From positions 59,179 through 123,178 of the forward strand of contig WGLQ01000011.1 of assembly GCA_016125495.1 (NCBI GenBank): a DNA stretch of 64,000 nt, in the 5' to 3' direction. Numbering within the stretch: position 1 is the stretch's first letter; each line of letters starts with the position of its first letter. Position numbers and translations under genes: made by a program. This stretch comes from Hyphomicrobiales bacterium. Its GTDB lineage: Bacteria > Pseudomonadota > Alphaproteobacteria > Rhizobiales > RI-29. This document shows, piece by piece, positions 8,398 to 16,286 of this stretch. Below the pieces are notes generated by a model. That model was not told the DNA's origin, did no database searches, and worked only from the letters and a program-made list of their open reading frames with translations.

Positions 8398-9570
8398 ATG
8401 ATCCGCAACGACCTGCCCATGCTCGATTTCGACCTCGGCGAGACGGCGGAGATGCTGCGCGAGACGGTGCGTGGCTATGCAGCCCGCGAGATCGCACCGC
8501 TCGCCGCCGAGATCGACCGAAGCGACGAGTTCCCGCGCCAGCTCTGGCCGGACATGGGCGCGCTCGGGCTGCACGGCATCACAGTGGAGGAAGAGTTCGG
8601 CGGCTCCGGGCTCGGCTATCTCGAGCACTGCATCGCCATGGAGGAGGTCTCACGCGCCTCGGCGGCGGTCGGGCTCAGCTACGGCGCGCACTCCAACCTC
8701 TGCGTCAACCAGATCCGGCGCAACGGCAACGAGGAACAGAAGCGCCGCTACCTGCCGAAACTGATCTCTGGCGAGCATGTCGGCGGGCTCGCCATGAGCG
8801 AGCCGGGGGCCGGCTCCGATGTCGTCTCCATGAAGCTCAGGGCCGAGAAGAAGGGCGACCGCTACGTGCTCAACGGCACGAAATTCTGGATCACCAACGG
8901 GCCGGGCGGCGACGTCATCGTGGTCTATGCCAAAACCGACCCTGCGGCCGGCCCCAAGGGCATCACCGCCTTCATCGTCGAGACCTCGATGCCCGGCTTC
9001 TCGGTCGCCCAGAAGCTCGACAAGCTCGGCATGCGCGGCTCGAACACCGGCGAACTCGTCTTCACGGACTGCGAGGTGCCGGCCGAGAACGTGCTCGGCA
9101 CGGTGGGGGGCGGCGTTCGCGTCCTGATGTCGGGGCTCGACTACGAGCGGGCGGTGCTGGCGGCGGGGCCGATCGGCATCATGCAGGCGTGCATGGACGA
9201 GGTGCTGCCCTATGTGCACGAGCGCAAACAGTTCGGCCAGGCGATCGGCGAGTTCCAGCTGATGCAGGGCAAGCTCGCGGACATGTATACGACGATGAGC
9301 GCCTGCCGGGCCTATGTCTATGCGGTGGCGAAAGCCTGCGACCGCGGCCAGACGACGCGCAAGGATGCGGCCGGCGCCATCCTCTATGCGGCGGAAAAAG
9401 CGACCTGGATGGCGCTCGAGGCGATCCAGGCGCTCGGCGGCAACGGCTACATCAACGATTATCCGACCGGCCGGCTATTGCGCGACGCCAAGCTCTATGA
9501 AATCGGCGCCGGGACGAGCGAAATCCGCCGCATGCTGATCGGCCGCGAGCTCTTCGCCGAGACGGCTTGA
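8398..9570 (+). CDS. ivd: isovaleryl-CoA dehydrogenase
   Basis: A 390-residue acyl-CoA dehydrogenase. The catalytic base is Glu250 in [15 protein letters not shown], the position used by isovaleryl-CoA dehydrogenases and not by short- or medium-chain enzymes. Other family markers are [12 protein letters not shown] (131-142), KFWITNGP (162-169), the C-terminal [19 protein letters not shown] and [11 protein letters not shown]. The enzyme oxidises isovaleryl-CoA to 3-methylcrotonyl-CoA in leucine degradation and passes electrons to ETF. AAGGAGG precedes the ATG by six bases. The next enzyme of the pathway (MCC beta) is encoded 5 kb to the right, not in this operon. Confidence 0.92.
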   Translation: MIRNDLPMLDFDLGETAEMLRETVRGYAAREIAPLAAEIDRSDEFPRQLWPDMGALGLHGITVEEEFGGSGLGYLEHCIAMEEVSRASAAVGLSYGAHSNLCVNQIRRNGNEEQKRRYLPKLISGEHVGGLAMSEPGAGSDVVSMKLRAEKKGDRYVLNGTKFWITNGPGGDVIVVYAKTDPAAGPKGITAFIVETSMPGFSVAQKLDKLGMRGSNTGELVFTDCEVPAENVLGTVGGGVRVLMSGLDYERAVLAAGPIGIMQACMDEVLPYVHERKQFGQAIGEFQLMQGKLADMYTTMSACRAYVYAVAKACDRGQTTRKDAAGAILYAAEKATWMALEAIQALGGNGYINDYPTGRLLRDAKLYEIGAGTSEIRRMLIGRELFAETA

Positions 9571-9619
9571 GGGTGGGGCCGAGGCGGCTCGAAGGAGGGG
9601 AATGGGGCGGTGCCAGCCC

Positions 9620-10051
9620 CTAATCCTCCAACTCCCAGTCGTAGAGCAGGAAGGGGCGGGGCGGCTCGCCGTCGGGGACGGCCGCAAAGCAGGCCTGGGC
9701 GGCGGCATTGTCCACCTCCGTGCCGAGCCAGGCGTAGGCACAGCCACGCTCGCGCGCGATCTCGACGAGGGCGCCGGTGAGGCGCCGGCCGATGCCCTTG
9801 CGCTGGAAGGCGGACGAGACGCCGACTTCGTTGATGAACATCTGCGGACGCTTGTCGGGGTGGAAATACTCGAAGGCCGAGGCCATGCCGACGACGAGGC
9901 CATCGGCGATGGCAACCACCATGAGGTGGCGCGGGTCGGCGAGGAAGCGGGCAAGCTCGACCGGGTCGATCGGCCCGTCGAAGACGTCCGGGTCGAGGCG
10001 ATCGAGGCATCCGGCGTTGCCTTCGTCGAGGCGGAGAATGCGAACTGTCAT
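9620..10051 (-). CDS. GNAT acetyltransferase, AAC(3)-I-like
   Basis: A 143-residue GNAT protein. The acetyl-CoA loop is near residues 87-92 (QRKGIGRRL). The pattern VFDGPIDPVELARFLADPRH, then FINEVGV and AYAWLGTEVDNAAA, resembles the aminoglycoside 3-N-acetyltransferase type I group, many chromosomal members of which have no proven drug substrate. The ATG at 10051 has no Shine-Dalgarno sequence. On its own strand a TATATA box (10058-10063) ends six bases before the ATG, so the mRNA could be leaderless. A TTG at 10069 is an alternative start. Actual resistance activity cannot be claimed from sequence. Confidence 0.75.
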   Translation of the reverse strand: MTVRILRLDEGNAGCLDRLDPDVFDGPIDPVELARFLADPRHLMVVAIADGLVVGMASAFEYFHPDKRPQMFINEVGVSSAFQRKGIGRRLTGALVEIARERGCAYAWLGTEVDNAAAQACFAAVPDGEPPRPFLLYDWELED

Positions 10052-10104
10052 GAACGATATATAGCGCAAGGCCCTGGCCGAAACACCAACCGGGTGACAT
10101 GCAA

Positions 10105-10129
10105 AACCCCGCCCTCGTCAGGCGGGGTT
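10105..10129 (-). terminator. rho-independent terminator after the fibre operon
   Basis: A 9-bp perfect stem, AACCCCGCC / GGCGGGGTT, with a 7-base loop. On the minus strand it is followed by TTTTG. It lies 49 bp downstream of the small gene ending at 10178 and closes the fibre - small protein operon. Confidence 0.8.
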
Positions 10130-10177
10130 CTGAATTCAGGGCCCTTTGTTCACCAAGCGCCCCGAAGGCGATGTGGC

Positions 10178-10381
10178 TCAGGCCTTCGAGGGGTCGTCCT
10201 TCGCTTTGTCGCCGCCGATGGTCAGGATGTCGACCCAGTTGCCGGACGCATCACGAACCAGGATGCCGCCCTCGTCGAGGTCGACGCCGAAGCGATTGGC
10301 GCGTATGCGGCGCCGTTCGTCCATCGGCGAGCGCCCGAGTGCTCGCGCCGTCTCGTCGCCGGGCTTCCTGCTGTCGGACAT
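10178..10381 (-). CDS. small charged protein of unknown function
   Basis: A 67-residue soluble protein with many charged residues and no hydrophobic segment. It is rich in Arg in the middle (DERRRIRANRFGVD) and ends in an acidic/Lys tail. The central NRFGVDLDEGGILVRDASGNWVDIL could be a small beta-hairpin. A textbook ribosome binding site (AAGGAGGTGAAC) precedes the ATG. It starts 20 bp after the fibre gene on the same strand and is followed by a terminator, so it is probably the second gene of that operon. I do not recognise the family. Confidence 0.65.
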   Translation of the reverse strand: MSDSRKPGDETARALGRSPMDERRRIRANRFGVDLDEGGILVRDASGNWVDILTIGGDKAKDDPSKA

Positions 10382-10401
10382 GTTCACCTCCTTGTCCGCG
10401 T

Positions 10402-11568
10402 TCACGTCCGCTTGCGTGCCGGGGTCTTGGCGAGCCGCGCCTCGAGGGCGGCGATGCGCTCCTCCTGGCGGATGGCGTGGAGCGTCAACTCCTCGATGCG
10501 CGCGAGGAGACGCATGGAGAGATCGGCCAGTTCGACGCCATCGCGCTCCATCTCCGCACCCGCCGGCATGCCGGGCAGATGACCGTTCGCGCCGATGAAG
10601 TCGCGGACCTCGGCGAGCGGGGCCAGCCGGTGGCCGGCCTCGAACACGTAGTCGGCCGCCTTCAGCGCCTTACCGCCGAGCTTGATCTCGCCCTTCTCGC
10701 CGATGATCTCGACGGTCTTCTTGCCCTCGGCGTCGAAAGCGCGCAGGGCGCCGGAATGGGCCTCCAATTCGACGCGCATGCGTCCGTCCGACGTCGTCAG
10801 CATGATGTCGCCGTCGTGGCCGTTGCCGCCGCAGGTGATGTTGCCGAACTCGCCCTCGAGATTGATGGTGAGGCCGCCCTTGGCGTCCAGCATGCGGATG
10901 TTGGCGTTGTGGCCGTTGCCGCCCATCTGGATCGCCGCGTCGCCGCCGTCGATGTGGATGGTCTGCTGGTTCTTCTCGTCGAGCATGGCGATGTCGCCCT
11001 GGGCGCCGTTGCCACCGAGCAGGATATTGCCCTCCCCGCCGTCGAGATGGATGGTCTGCAGGCCCTTGACGTGGAGCAGCGTGATGTCGCCCTGGGTGCC
11101 GTTGCCGCCGAGCGTGATGTTGCCCTCGCCACCGTCGATGTGCACGGTCTGCTTGAACTTCTCGTTGAGCAGCGAGATGTCGCCCTCCGCGAGATTGCCG
11201 CCGAGCGTCAGATTGCCATCGCCGCCGTCGAGGTGAACGGTCGGCTTGCCGCGCCCGTTGAGCAGGACGATGTCGCCCTGGGCGCCATCGCCGCCGAGGG
11301 TGATGTTCGCCTCGCCGCCGTCGATGTGGAGGGTCTGTTTTCCATCGGTGTTCAGCAGCGTGATGTCGCCCTGCGAGCCGTGACCGCCTGCAATGAAGTT
11401 GGAATTGCCGCCGTCGATCTGCACGCAGAGCTGACTGTCCGCGTTGTGCAGACGCACGAGGCCGTTGGCCCCCGAGCCACCGATGTCCATGGTGCCGGCT
11501 GGGACCGCCGAGGACTTGCCACGGGACTTCTTCGACTTGCCTTCCTGATCGCCATTCGACTTCGACAT
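10402..11568 (-). CDS. repeat-built fibre-like protein with C-terminal tail-fibre/coiled-coil domain
   Basis: A 388-residue protein. Residues 1-28 are Lys/Ser-rich and there is no signal peptide. Residues 35-251 are exactly seven 31-residue repeats with the consensus QGDITLLN...QTxHIDGGEGNITLGGNGA; degenerate copies follow to about 300. The alternating short strands and GG turns suggest a beta-helix or beta-prism stack. Residues 307-378 (DYVFEAGHRLAPLAEVRDFI, then HLPGMP, then a coiled coil RIEELTLHAIRQEERIAALEARL) match the C-terminal module of tail-fibre-like proteins, known mainly from Bacteroidetes and phage-type fibres, which trimerises. GGAGAGTGAC precedes the ATG. A trimeric extracellular or cytoplasmic fibre is inferred; the export route and role are unknown. 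Confidence 0.75.
   Translation of the reverse strand: MSKSNGDQEGKSKKSRGKSSAVPAGTMDIGGSGANGLVRLHNADSQLCVQIDGGNSNFIAGGHGSQGDITLLNTDGKQTLHIDGGEANITLGGDGAQGDIVLLNGRGKPTVHLDGGDGNLTLGGNLAEGDISLLNEKFKQTVHIDGGEGNITLGGNGTQGDITLLHVKGLQTIHLDGGEGNILLGGNGAQGDIAMLDEKNQQTIHIDGGDAAIQMGGNGHNANIRMLDAKGGLTINLEGEFGNITCGGNGHDGDIMLTTSDGRMRVELEAHSGALRAFDAEGKKTVEIIGEKGEIKLGGKALKAADYVFEAGHRLAPLAEVRDFIGANGHLPGMPAGAEMERDGVELADLSMRLLARIEELTLHAIRQEERIAALEARLAKTPARKRT
10816..11466 (-). repeat. seven tandem 93-bp coding repeats
   Basis: Seven in-frame units of 93 bp (31 codons each) make up residues 35-251 of the fibre gene. The units vary at the third codon position and at a few surface residues, while DGG, LGG and the hydrophobic strand residues are kept. 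This points to old duplications held by structural selection rather than a recent expansion. Confidence 0.85.
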
Positions 11569-11858
11569 GTCACTCTCCGTTTCGATGCGCGCCCGTCGGT
11601 CGGCCTCGGGCTCGATGCTGCTCCTGGATCCGCCACTGCGCCCGACCCGTCGGCGGCGCGGCGCACAGGCATCGATCTAAGGCGGCTTCATTGCTCTTTG
11701 TAGACGGAACACCCGAAACCGGACGCAGAAATCGATCACTAGCGTTTACCACCTCGGCCGCCGCGATGGCGCGAAGGCCAATGGTGCGGTCACCGCAAAA
11801 TCGCCTTGAAGGGCTTCTAGCCGCATGCGGCATAACTCAGTTTCCTATGAGGCATCCC

Positions 11859-12200
11859 ATGCGATCCAACTCAATCGGCAGCGGCGTCAGAGCGGCAATG
11901 GCAGCCCTCGTCCTCGCGGGAACCGGCACTCTGGCCATGACGACGACGACGACGCCAGCCCAGGCCATCCTCAGCCAGTACGGCTGCTACAAGGTGGTCG
12001 GCGCTTCGAGCCTCAACGTGCGCAAGCGGGCCTATTCCCGCTCCCAGGTGGTCGGCGTGATCAGCCGGGGCGAAGTGGTCGGCAAATGGAAGCGGTTCTG
12101 CGCGCTGCGTGGCTTCTGGTGCCCGGTCGAATCGTCATCGGGCATCACGGGATGGGCGGACAAGCGCTTCCTCGCGGAAGTGAGCTGCCTCGGGCAGTAG
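11859..12200 (+). CDS. secreted SH3-like (SH3b) domain protein
   Basis: A 113-residue exported protein. The signal peptide is residues 1-36 with a long Ala/Leu core, a run of Thr and the cleavage site PAQA. The mature part has YKVVGASSLNVRKRAYSRSQVVGVISRG, a bacterial SH3 pattern (LNVRxxxSxxSxVVGxxxxG), ending in GWADKRFL. Four Cys (43, 81, 88, 110) could form two disulfides. Such domains often bind cell-wall peptides. The ATG at 11859 has GAGG six bases upstream; an ATG at 11847 has none. The gene is divergent from the fibre operon, with 290 bp between the starts in which I see no clear regulatory site. Confidence 0.75.
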   Translation: MRSNSIGSGVRAAMAALVLAGTGTLAMTTTTTPAQAILSQYGCYKVVGASSLNVRKRAYSRSQVVGVISRGEVVGKWKRFCALRGFWCPVESSSGITGWADKRFLAEVSCLGQ

Positions 12201-12362
12201 GACCGAGCCGGTCGGAACCGGTGGTGTGGGTGTGAACCCGCCCGGTTCCGCCGGCACCGTCGCCGAGCCTGCCGAAGCCATTGCGCCGGATCGCCATTTG
12301 CTTCATCGGAGGGGTGGCCCGGCGCGGTGTCGCGCCGCGCTCGAACCGGTTCGGGGGATCGA

Positions 12363-12764
12363 ATGACGAATGCACCGAGGCTGACGTCCCAACAGCTCGT
12401 CCAGGAGGCGCGGGCGCGCATAGAGGAGATCAGCGCCGAGGACGCCGTGCGCATGCATGGCCGCGACGATGTGGTCTTCGTCGACGTGCGGGACGTGCGC
12501 GAGCTGGCGCGGGAGGGCTGGGTGCCGGGCAGCTTCCATTGCCCTCGCGGCGTGCTGGAATTCTGGCTCGATCCCGAGAGCACCTATTTCAAGCCGATCT
12601 TCGGGGAGCCGAAGCGCTTCATCTTCTATTGTGCCGCGGGCTGGCGCTCGGCGCTGGCAACCGACACGGCCCAGCGGATGGGCCTCGGGCCCGTCGCCCA
12701 CGTCGTCGGCGGATTTGCGGCCTGGCGAGCCGCGCAGGGGCCGACCGAACGAAAGGACGGCTGA
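12363..12764 (+). CDS. rhodanese-like sulfurtransferase
   Basis: A 133-residue single rhodanese domain. FVDVRDVRELAREGWVPGSFHCPRG (about 39-63) is the CH2A-like start, and Cys90 in the active loop CAAGWRS can carry the persulfide. GGFAAWRAA near residues 115-123 is the usual C-terminal signature. The loop composition is that of small rhodaneses with unassigned partners, so the role in sulfur transfer or cyanide detoxification is undetermined. GGGGGA precedes the ATG; a GTG at 12327 is a less likely start. Confidence 0.85.
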   Translation: MTNAPRLTSQQLVQEARARIEEISAEDAVRMHGRDDVVFVDVRDVRELAREGWVPGSFHCPRGVLEFWLDPESTYFKPIFGEPKRFIFYCAAGWRSALATDTAQRMGLGPVAHVVGGFAAWRAAQGPTERKDG

Positions 12765-12859
12765 CGCCAGCACTCCGGGCCAGCGGCAATGGCCGGGGCA
12801 GTCGCGTCACGCCGGAGGCGCAGACCAGTGGATTTGCCCGCGTTTGCGAACTCCATGTG

Positions 12860-12888
12860 TTGTTACCAATTCCTTAAGCTGCAATAAT
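12860..12888 (+). promoter_or_regulatory. sigma70-like promoter for the DUF4403 lipoprotein gene
   Basis: TTGTTA (12860-12865), a 17-base spacer and AATAAT (12883-12888) form a good housekeeping promoter in an AT-richer patch. The predicted start near 12895 leaves a leader of about 120 bases before the ATG at 13017. Confidence 0.5.
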
Positions 12889-13016
12889 CCAGGCCGATCC
12901 CTGGCACGGGTCTTGAACAGCGCTCGCCATTACTGGCCAAGCGGCAACGTGCCAACCATATCGCGGGGCAGATTGCACGTCGCCGAACCCCGGCCGGTTC
13001 GTACGCAAGGGGCGAT

Positions 13017-14546
13017 ATGATGAAACTTCAACGGCTTCGTTGCGCGGGCGCACTGGCGCTCAGCGCTGTTCTAGTGGTTGGCTGCACGCCAGAAGGGGAC
13101 TTCACAAAGGCGCCCCTCGAGATCGTCGACGAGTCGCGACCCGCCCCCATCCTGACCAATGTCTACGTGGCGGCGCCGACCGATGCCGCCGCACTCGGCG
13201 CGGCCGTCGAAGAGGCCGTACCGACGGAAATGGTGAAGGTGCGGCAGTGGGTGGCCAAGGCGGCCTGCGTGCAGCGCGGCAACCGGCGCCGTTGCGGGAA
13301 CGTGCTCGTGGAAGGCGGCATCCGCCGTGCCGGGGCTGCCACCTTCGAGGCCGCCGGGCGCTCGTTCATCGTGCGCGTGCCGCTCTCCTATGCGTTCGAG
13401 CTGAGCGGCAGCGGGCCGGCCGGCGATCTCGCGGACACGGTCACCGGGACCATCGGGGCAAGCGCCGAATTCGACATCACGCTCGCCGAGGGTGGTCGCA
13501 TCGAGGTCTCACGCAGTCCCAGGATCGCCTATGAAGGGGCAACCAAGGTCGCTGTGTTCGATGGCTCGCTCGATCTCACCGGACGCCTCAAGGCGGGGCT
13601 GGAGTCGCGGCTCAAGACGCTCGGCGCGGAACTCGAACGGGCCATGGATCCGAGCCCTGCGCGCGAGCTTCTCGCAGAGGCCTGGCGCCAGCTGCACTAT
13701 CCGGTCCGGGTCGCCGAGAACGAGGAATTGTGGCTTCGCGGCGCGCCGCGTGCCGTCCACTTCGCCGGCCTCCTCGGGTCGGGTTCCTCGCTCGGAGTGC
13801 GTTTCGGCATCGAAACACCGATGACCACTTTCGAGGGTGAGCGTCCGCTGCCGCTCATCCCCTTGGCGCTGCCCGACATCCAGGCCGAGCCGACCACCGA
13901 GATCGGCTCGCGGCTGACGCTGCCGGCAAGGCTCGGCTACGAACGCCTCGCCGAGCGCTTGGCCAAGACGCTGCCGGTCGGCACGCGGCTTTCGCCGCAG
14001 GACGCCGAGGCCGGCCGGAAGATCGACATCGAGGTCGGCCAGCACCGGCTCTTTCCGGCCGGCGGTCGCCTCGGGCTCGAGCTGTCACTCGAGGTCGAAC
14101 TCCAAGGCGACTGGAGTCCGCGCAAGGGTCGCGCCTATATGGTCGGGTTGCCGCGCGCCAACGCCGAAACGGGTCGCCTCGAACTTGCGTTCGCCGAATA
14201 CACGGCTCCCGTCACACGCCCCGATCTCTTCGTCGGCGGTCGCTTCGTGCTGCCTGAGGAGCCGATCCGCGAGGCGTTCGCGAGTGCCCTCGACCTCGAT
14301 CCGTCACTGGCGTTCAGCGATCTGCTGTCGGATGCCGCCGACCGCTTCACCGTCGGCCTCGGTGCCGGACTGCTGCTCAAGGGCACGTTCGAGCGGATAG
14401 TGGTCGAACGTGTCCAGCCGGGACAACAGGCGCTCGAGTTGACCGTCGTTCTGGTGGGCGATCTCATGGTGAGCCCCGCACGCGCGGCGAACGCCGAAAC
14501 GGTCGCCGCAAAGCGCGATGGCACCACGCAGGGGACGGCGAACTGA
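13017..14546 (+). CDS. DUF4403 family lipoprotein
   Basis: A 509-residue lipoprotein. The signal peptide ends in a lipobox, LVVGC, with Cys at about residue 23. The body matches the DUF4403 pattern: a strand-rich N-terminal half, then LxSRLKTLGAELERAMD...ELLAEAWRQLHYPV and ENEELWLRGAP near residues 195-245. The family is thought to have a BPI/TULIP-like lipid-binding fold, but function is not established. The second half (residues 290-480) is a further repeat of similar architecture. AAGGGG precedes the first of two adjacent ATG codons. It stands alone between the rhodanese and carboxylase genes. Confidence 0.75.
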   Translation: MMKLQRLRCAGALALSAVLVVGCTPEGDFTKAPLEIVDESRPAPILTNVYVAAPTDAAALGAAVEEAVPTEMVKVRQWVAKAACVQRGNRRRCGNVLVEGGIRRAGAATFEAAGRSFIVRVPLSYAFELSGSGPAGDLADTVTGTIGASAEFDITLAEGGRIEVSRSPRIAYEGATKVAVFDGSLDLTGRLKAGLESRLKTLGAELERAMDPSPARELLAEAWRQLHYPVRVAENEELWLRGAPRAVHFAGLLGSGSSLGVRFGIETPMTTFEGERPLPLIPLALPDIQAEPTTEIGSRLTLPARLGYERLAERLAKTLPVGTRLSPQDAEAGRKIDIEVGQHRLFPAGGRLGLELSLEVELQGDWSPRKGRAYMVGLPRANAETGRLELAFAEYTAPVTRPDLFVGGRFVLPEEPIREAFASALDLDPSLAFSDLLSDAADRFTVGLGAGLLLKGTFERIVVERVQPGQQALELTVVLVGDLMVSPARAANAETVAAKRDGTTQGTAN

Positions 14547-14557
14547 GCCGTGCAACG

Positions 14558-14582
14558 CGGGAATTCCCGTCGATCGTGATCG
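14558..14582. promoter_or_regulatory. two adjacent palindromes upstream of mccB
   Basis: CGGGAATTCCCG (14558-14569, perfect 12-bp palindrome) is followed one base later by CGATC-GT-GATCG (14571-14582). Both lie in the 88-bp gap before the carboxyltransferase start. They could be operator sites for a regulator of branched-chain acyl-CoA catabolism; this is inference from position only. Confidence 0.3.
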
Positions 14583-14634
14583 GATGTAGGTGACAGGGCA
14601 CAAGCTCGGCGCAAGCTGCAGGCAAGGAGCCGCC

Positions 14635-16242
14635 ATGTCCCGCATCGAGACGAAGATCAACCGCCGCTCGCCGGAATTCGCGCGAAACCGCGACACGATG
14701 AAGCAGCTCACAGAGGAACTCGACGGGCTGCGCGCGCTGGCCGCGCTCGGCGGCGACGAACGATCGCGCCAACGCCACGTCGCGCGCGGCAAATTGCTGC
14801 CGCGCCAGCGCGTCATGCGGCTGATCGACCCCGGCAGCCCCTTCCTCGAGCTTTCGCCGCTCGCCGCCAACGGCCTTTACGGCGGCGACATCCATGGTGC
14901 CGGCCTCATCACCGGCATTGGCCGGGTCGCCGGGCGGCGGGTCATGATCGTCTGTAACGACGCCACCATCAAGGGCGGCACCTACTATCCGATGACGGTC
15001 AAGAAGCACCTCAGGGCACAGGAGATCGCGCGCCAGAACCGGCTCGCGTGCATCTATCTGGTCGATTCGGGCGGCGCCAACCTGCCGCACCAGACGGAGG
15101 TTTTTCCCGATCGCGAGCACTTCGGGCGGATCTTCTTCAACCAGGCGCGGATGTCCGGGGCCGGCATCGCGCAGATCGCCGTGGTGATGGGCTCGTGCAC
15201 GGCCGGTGGAGCCTATGTGCCGGCGATGTCGGACGAGACCGTCATCGTGCGCAACCAGGGGACGATTTTTCTCGGCGGCCCGCCGCTGGTCAAGGCCGCA
15301 ACCGGGGAGACGGTCTCGGCCGAGGATCTCGGCGGCGCCGTCGTGCACACCGAACGCTCGGGCGTTGCCGACCACATCGCGGAGGGCGACGAGCATGCCC
15401 TCGAGATCGCGCGGCAGATCGCGGCGACGCTGCCCGCCTCGGACAACGGCGACCTCGACATCGCGGAGGTGAACGCGCCGGCCTATCCGGCGAGCGACCT
15501 CGATGGCATCGTTCCGGTCGGGCTCGCGACGCAGTACGACGTTCGCGAAGTGATCGCGCGCCTCGTCGATGCCTCGCTCTTCGACGAATTCAAGGCGACC
15601 TACGCAACGACGATCGTCACGGGCTTTGCCCGCATCGAGGGCGTGGCCGTCGGCATCATCGCCAACAATGGCATCCTCTATTCCGAGAGCGCTCTCAAGG
15701 CCGCGCACTTCATCGAACTCTGCGTGCAGCGCAGGCGGCCCATCGTTTTTCTCCAGAACATCGCCGGGTTCATGGTCGGTCGCCAGTCGGAGGCCGGCGG
15801 GATCGCCAAGGACGGGGCGAAAATGGTGACGGCGGTCGCGTCGGCGGACGTGCCCAAGATCACGGTGGTGATCGGCGGATCGTACGGAGCGGGCAATTAT
15901 GCCATGTGCGGGCGGGCCTACGAGCCGCGCTTTCTCTTCATGTGGCCCAACGCGCGCATCTCGGTGATGGGCGGGGAGCAGGCAGCGAGCGTGCTGGCGA
16001 CGGTGCGCCGTGACAACATCGAGGCGGGTGGCGGAGACTGGAGCGCCGAGGAGGAAGAAGCCTTCAAGGCACCCATCCGCGAACAGTACGAGCGCGAGGG
16101 CCATCCGCTGCACGCCACGGCCCGGCTCTGGGACGATGGCATCATCGCGCCCGGCGAGACCCGGCGGGTTCTGGGCCTCGCGCTCGGCGCGACGGCCGGC
16201 GCGCCGTTCGGCGAGACGCGCTTCGGCGTCTTTCGCATGTAG
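14635..16242 (+). CDS. mccB: methylcrotonyl-CoA carboxylase beta subunit
   Basis: A 535-residue carboxyltransferase with the two ClpP-fold halves of the acyl-CoA carboxylase beta family. [19 protein letters not shown] near residues 205-223 and [19 protein letters not shown] near 140-158 are characteristic of methylcrotonyl-CoA carboxylase and not of propionyl-CoA carboxylase. The C-terminal half shows [12 protein letters not shown] and the oxyanion-type [11 protein letters not shown]. It carboxylates 3-methylcrotonyl-CoA in leucine breakdown using biotin on the alpha subunit. No biotin-carrying alpha subunit gene is in the window. CAAGGAG precedes the ATG at 14635. Confidence 0.9.
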   Translation: MSRIETKINRRSPEFARNRDTMKQLTEELDGLRALAALGGDERSRQRHVARGKLLPRQRVMRLIDPGSPFLELSPLAANGLYGGDIHGAGLITGIGRVAGRRVMIVCNDATIKGGTYYPMTVKKHLRAQEIARQNRLACIYLVDSGGANLPHQTEVFPDREHFGRIFFNQARMSGAGIAQIAVVMGSCTAGGAYVPAMSDETVIVRNQGTIFLGGPPLVKAATGETVSAEDLGGAVVHTERSGVADHIAEGDEHALEIARQIAATLPASDNGDLDIAEVNAPAYPASDLDGIVPVGLATQYDVREVIARLVDASLFDEFKATYATTIVTGFARIEGVAVGIIANNGILYSESALKAAHFIELCVQRRRPIVFLQNIAGFMVGRQSEAGGIAKDGAKMVTAVASADVPKITVVIGGSYGAGNYAMCGRAYEPRFLFMWPNARISVMGGEQAASVLATVRRDNIEAGGGDWSAEEEEAFKAPIREQYEREGHPLHATARLWDDGIIAPGETRRVLGLALGATAGAPFGETRFGVFRM

Positions 16243-16255
16243 GCAGAGGCACCGG

Positions 16256-16281
16256 GGGGCCGCAGGCAGGCGGACGGCCCC
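16256..16281. terminator. GC-rich hairpin between mccB and mcd
   Basis: A 7-bp stem, GGGGCCG / CGGCCCC, with a 12-base loop lies in the 44-bp gap between the convergent mccB and mcd genes. There is no T-run, so termination is only suggested by position. Confidence 0.35.
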
Positions 16282-16286
16282 GAGGC

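Noticed and set aside
10816..11466. The 93-bp tandem array as a CRISPR or non-coding satellite
   Set aside because: The units are in frame, have no constant repeat/unique spacer alternation, and vary mainly at third codon positions, so they are coding repeats.
12902..12917. TGGCACGGGTCTTGAA as a sigma54 promoter
   Set aside because: The -24 GG is present but the -12 element reads GA instead of the required GC. A better sigma70 pair lies just upstream at 12860.
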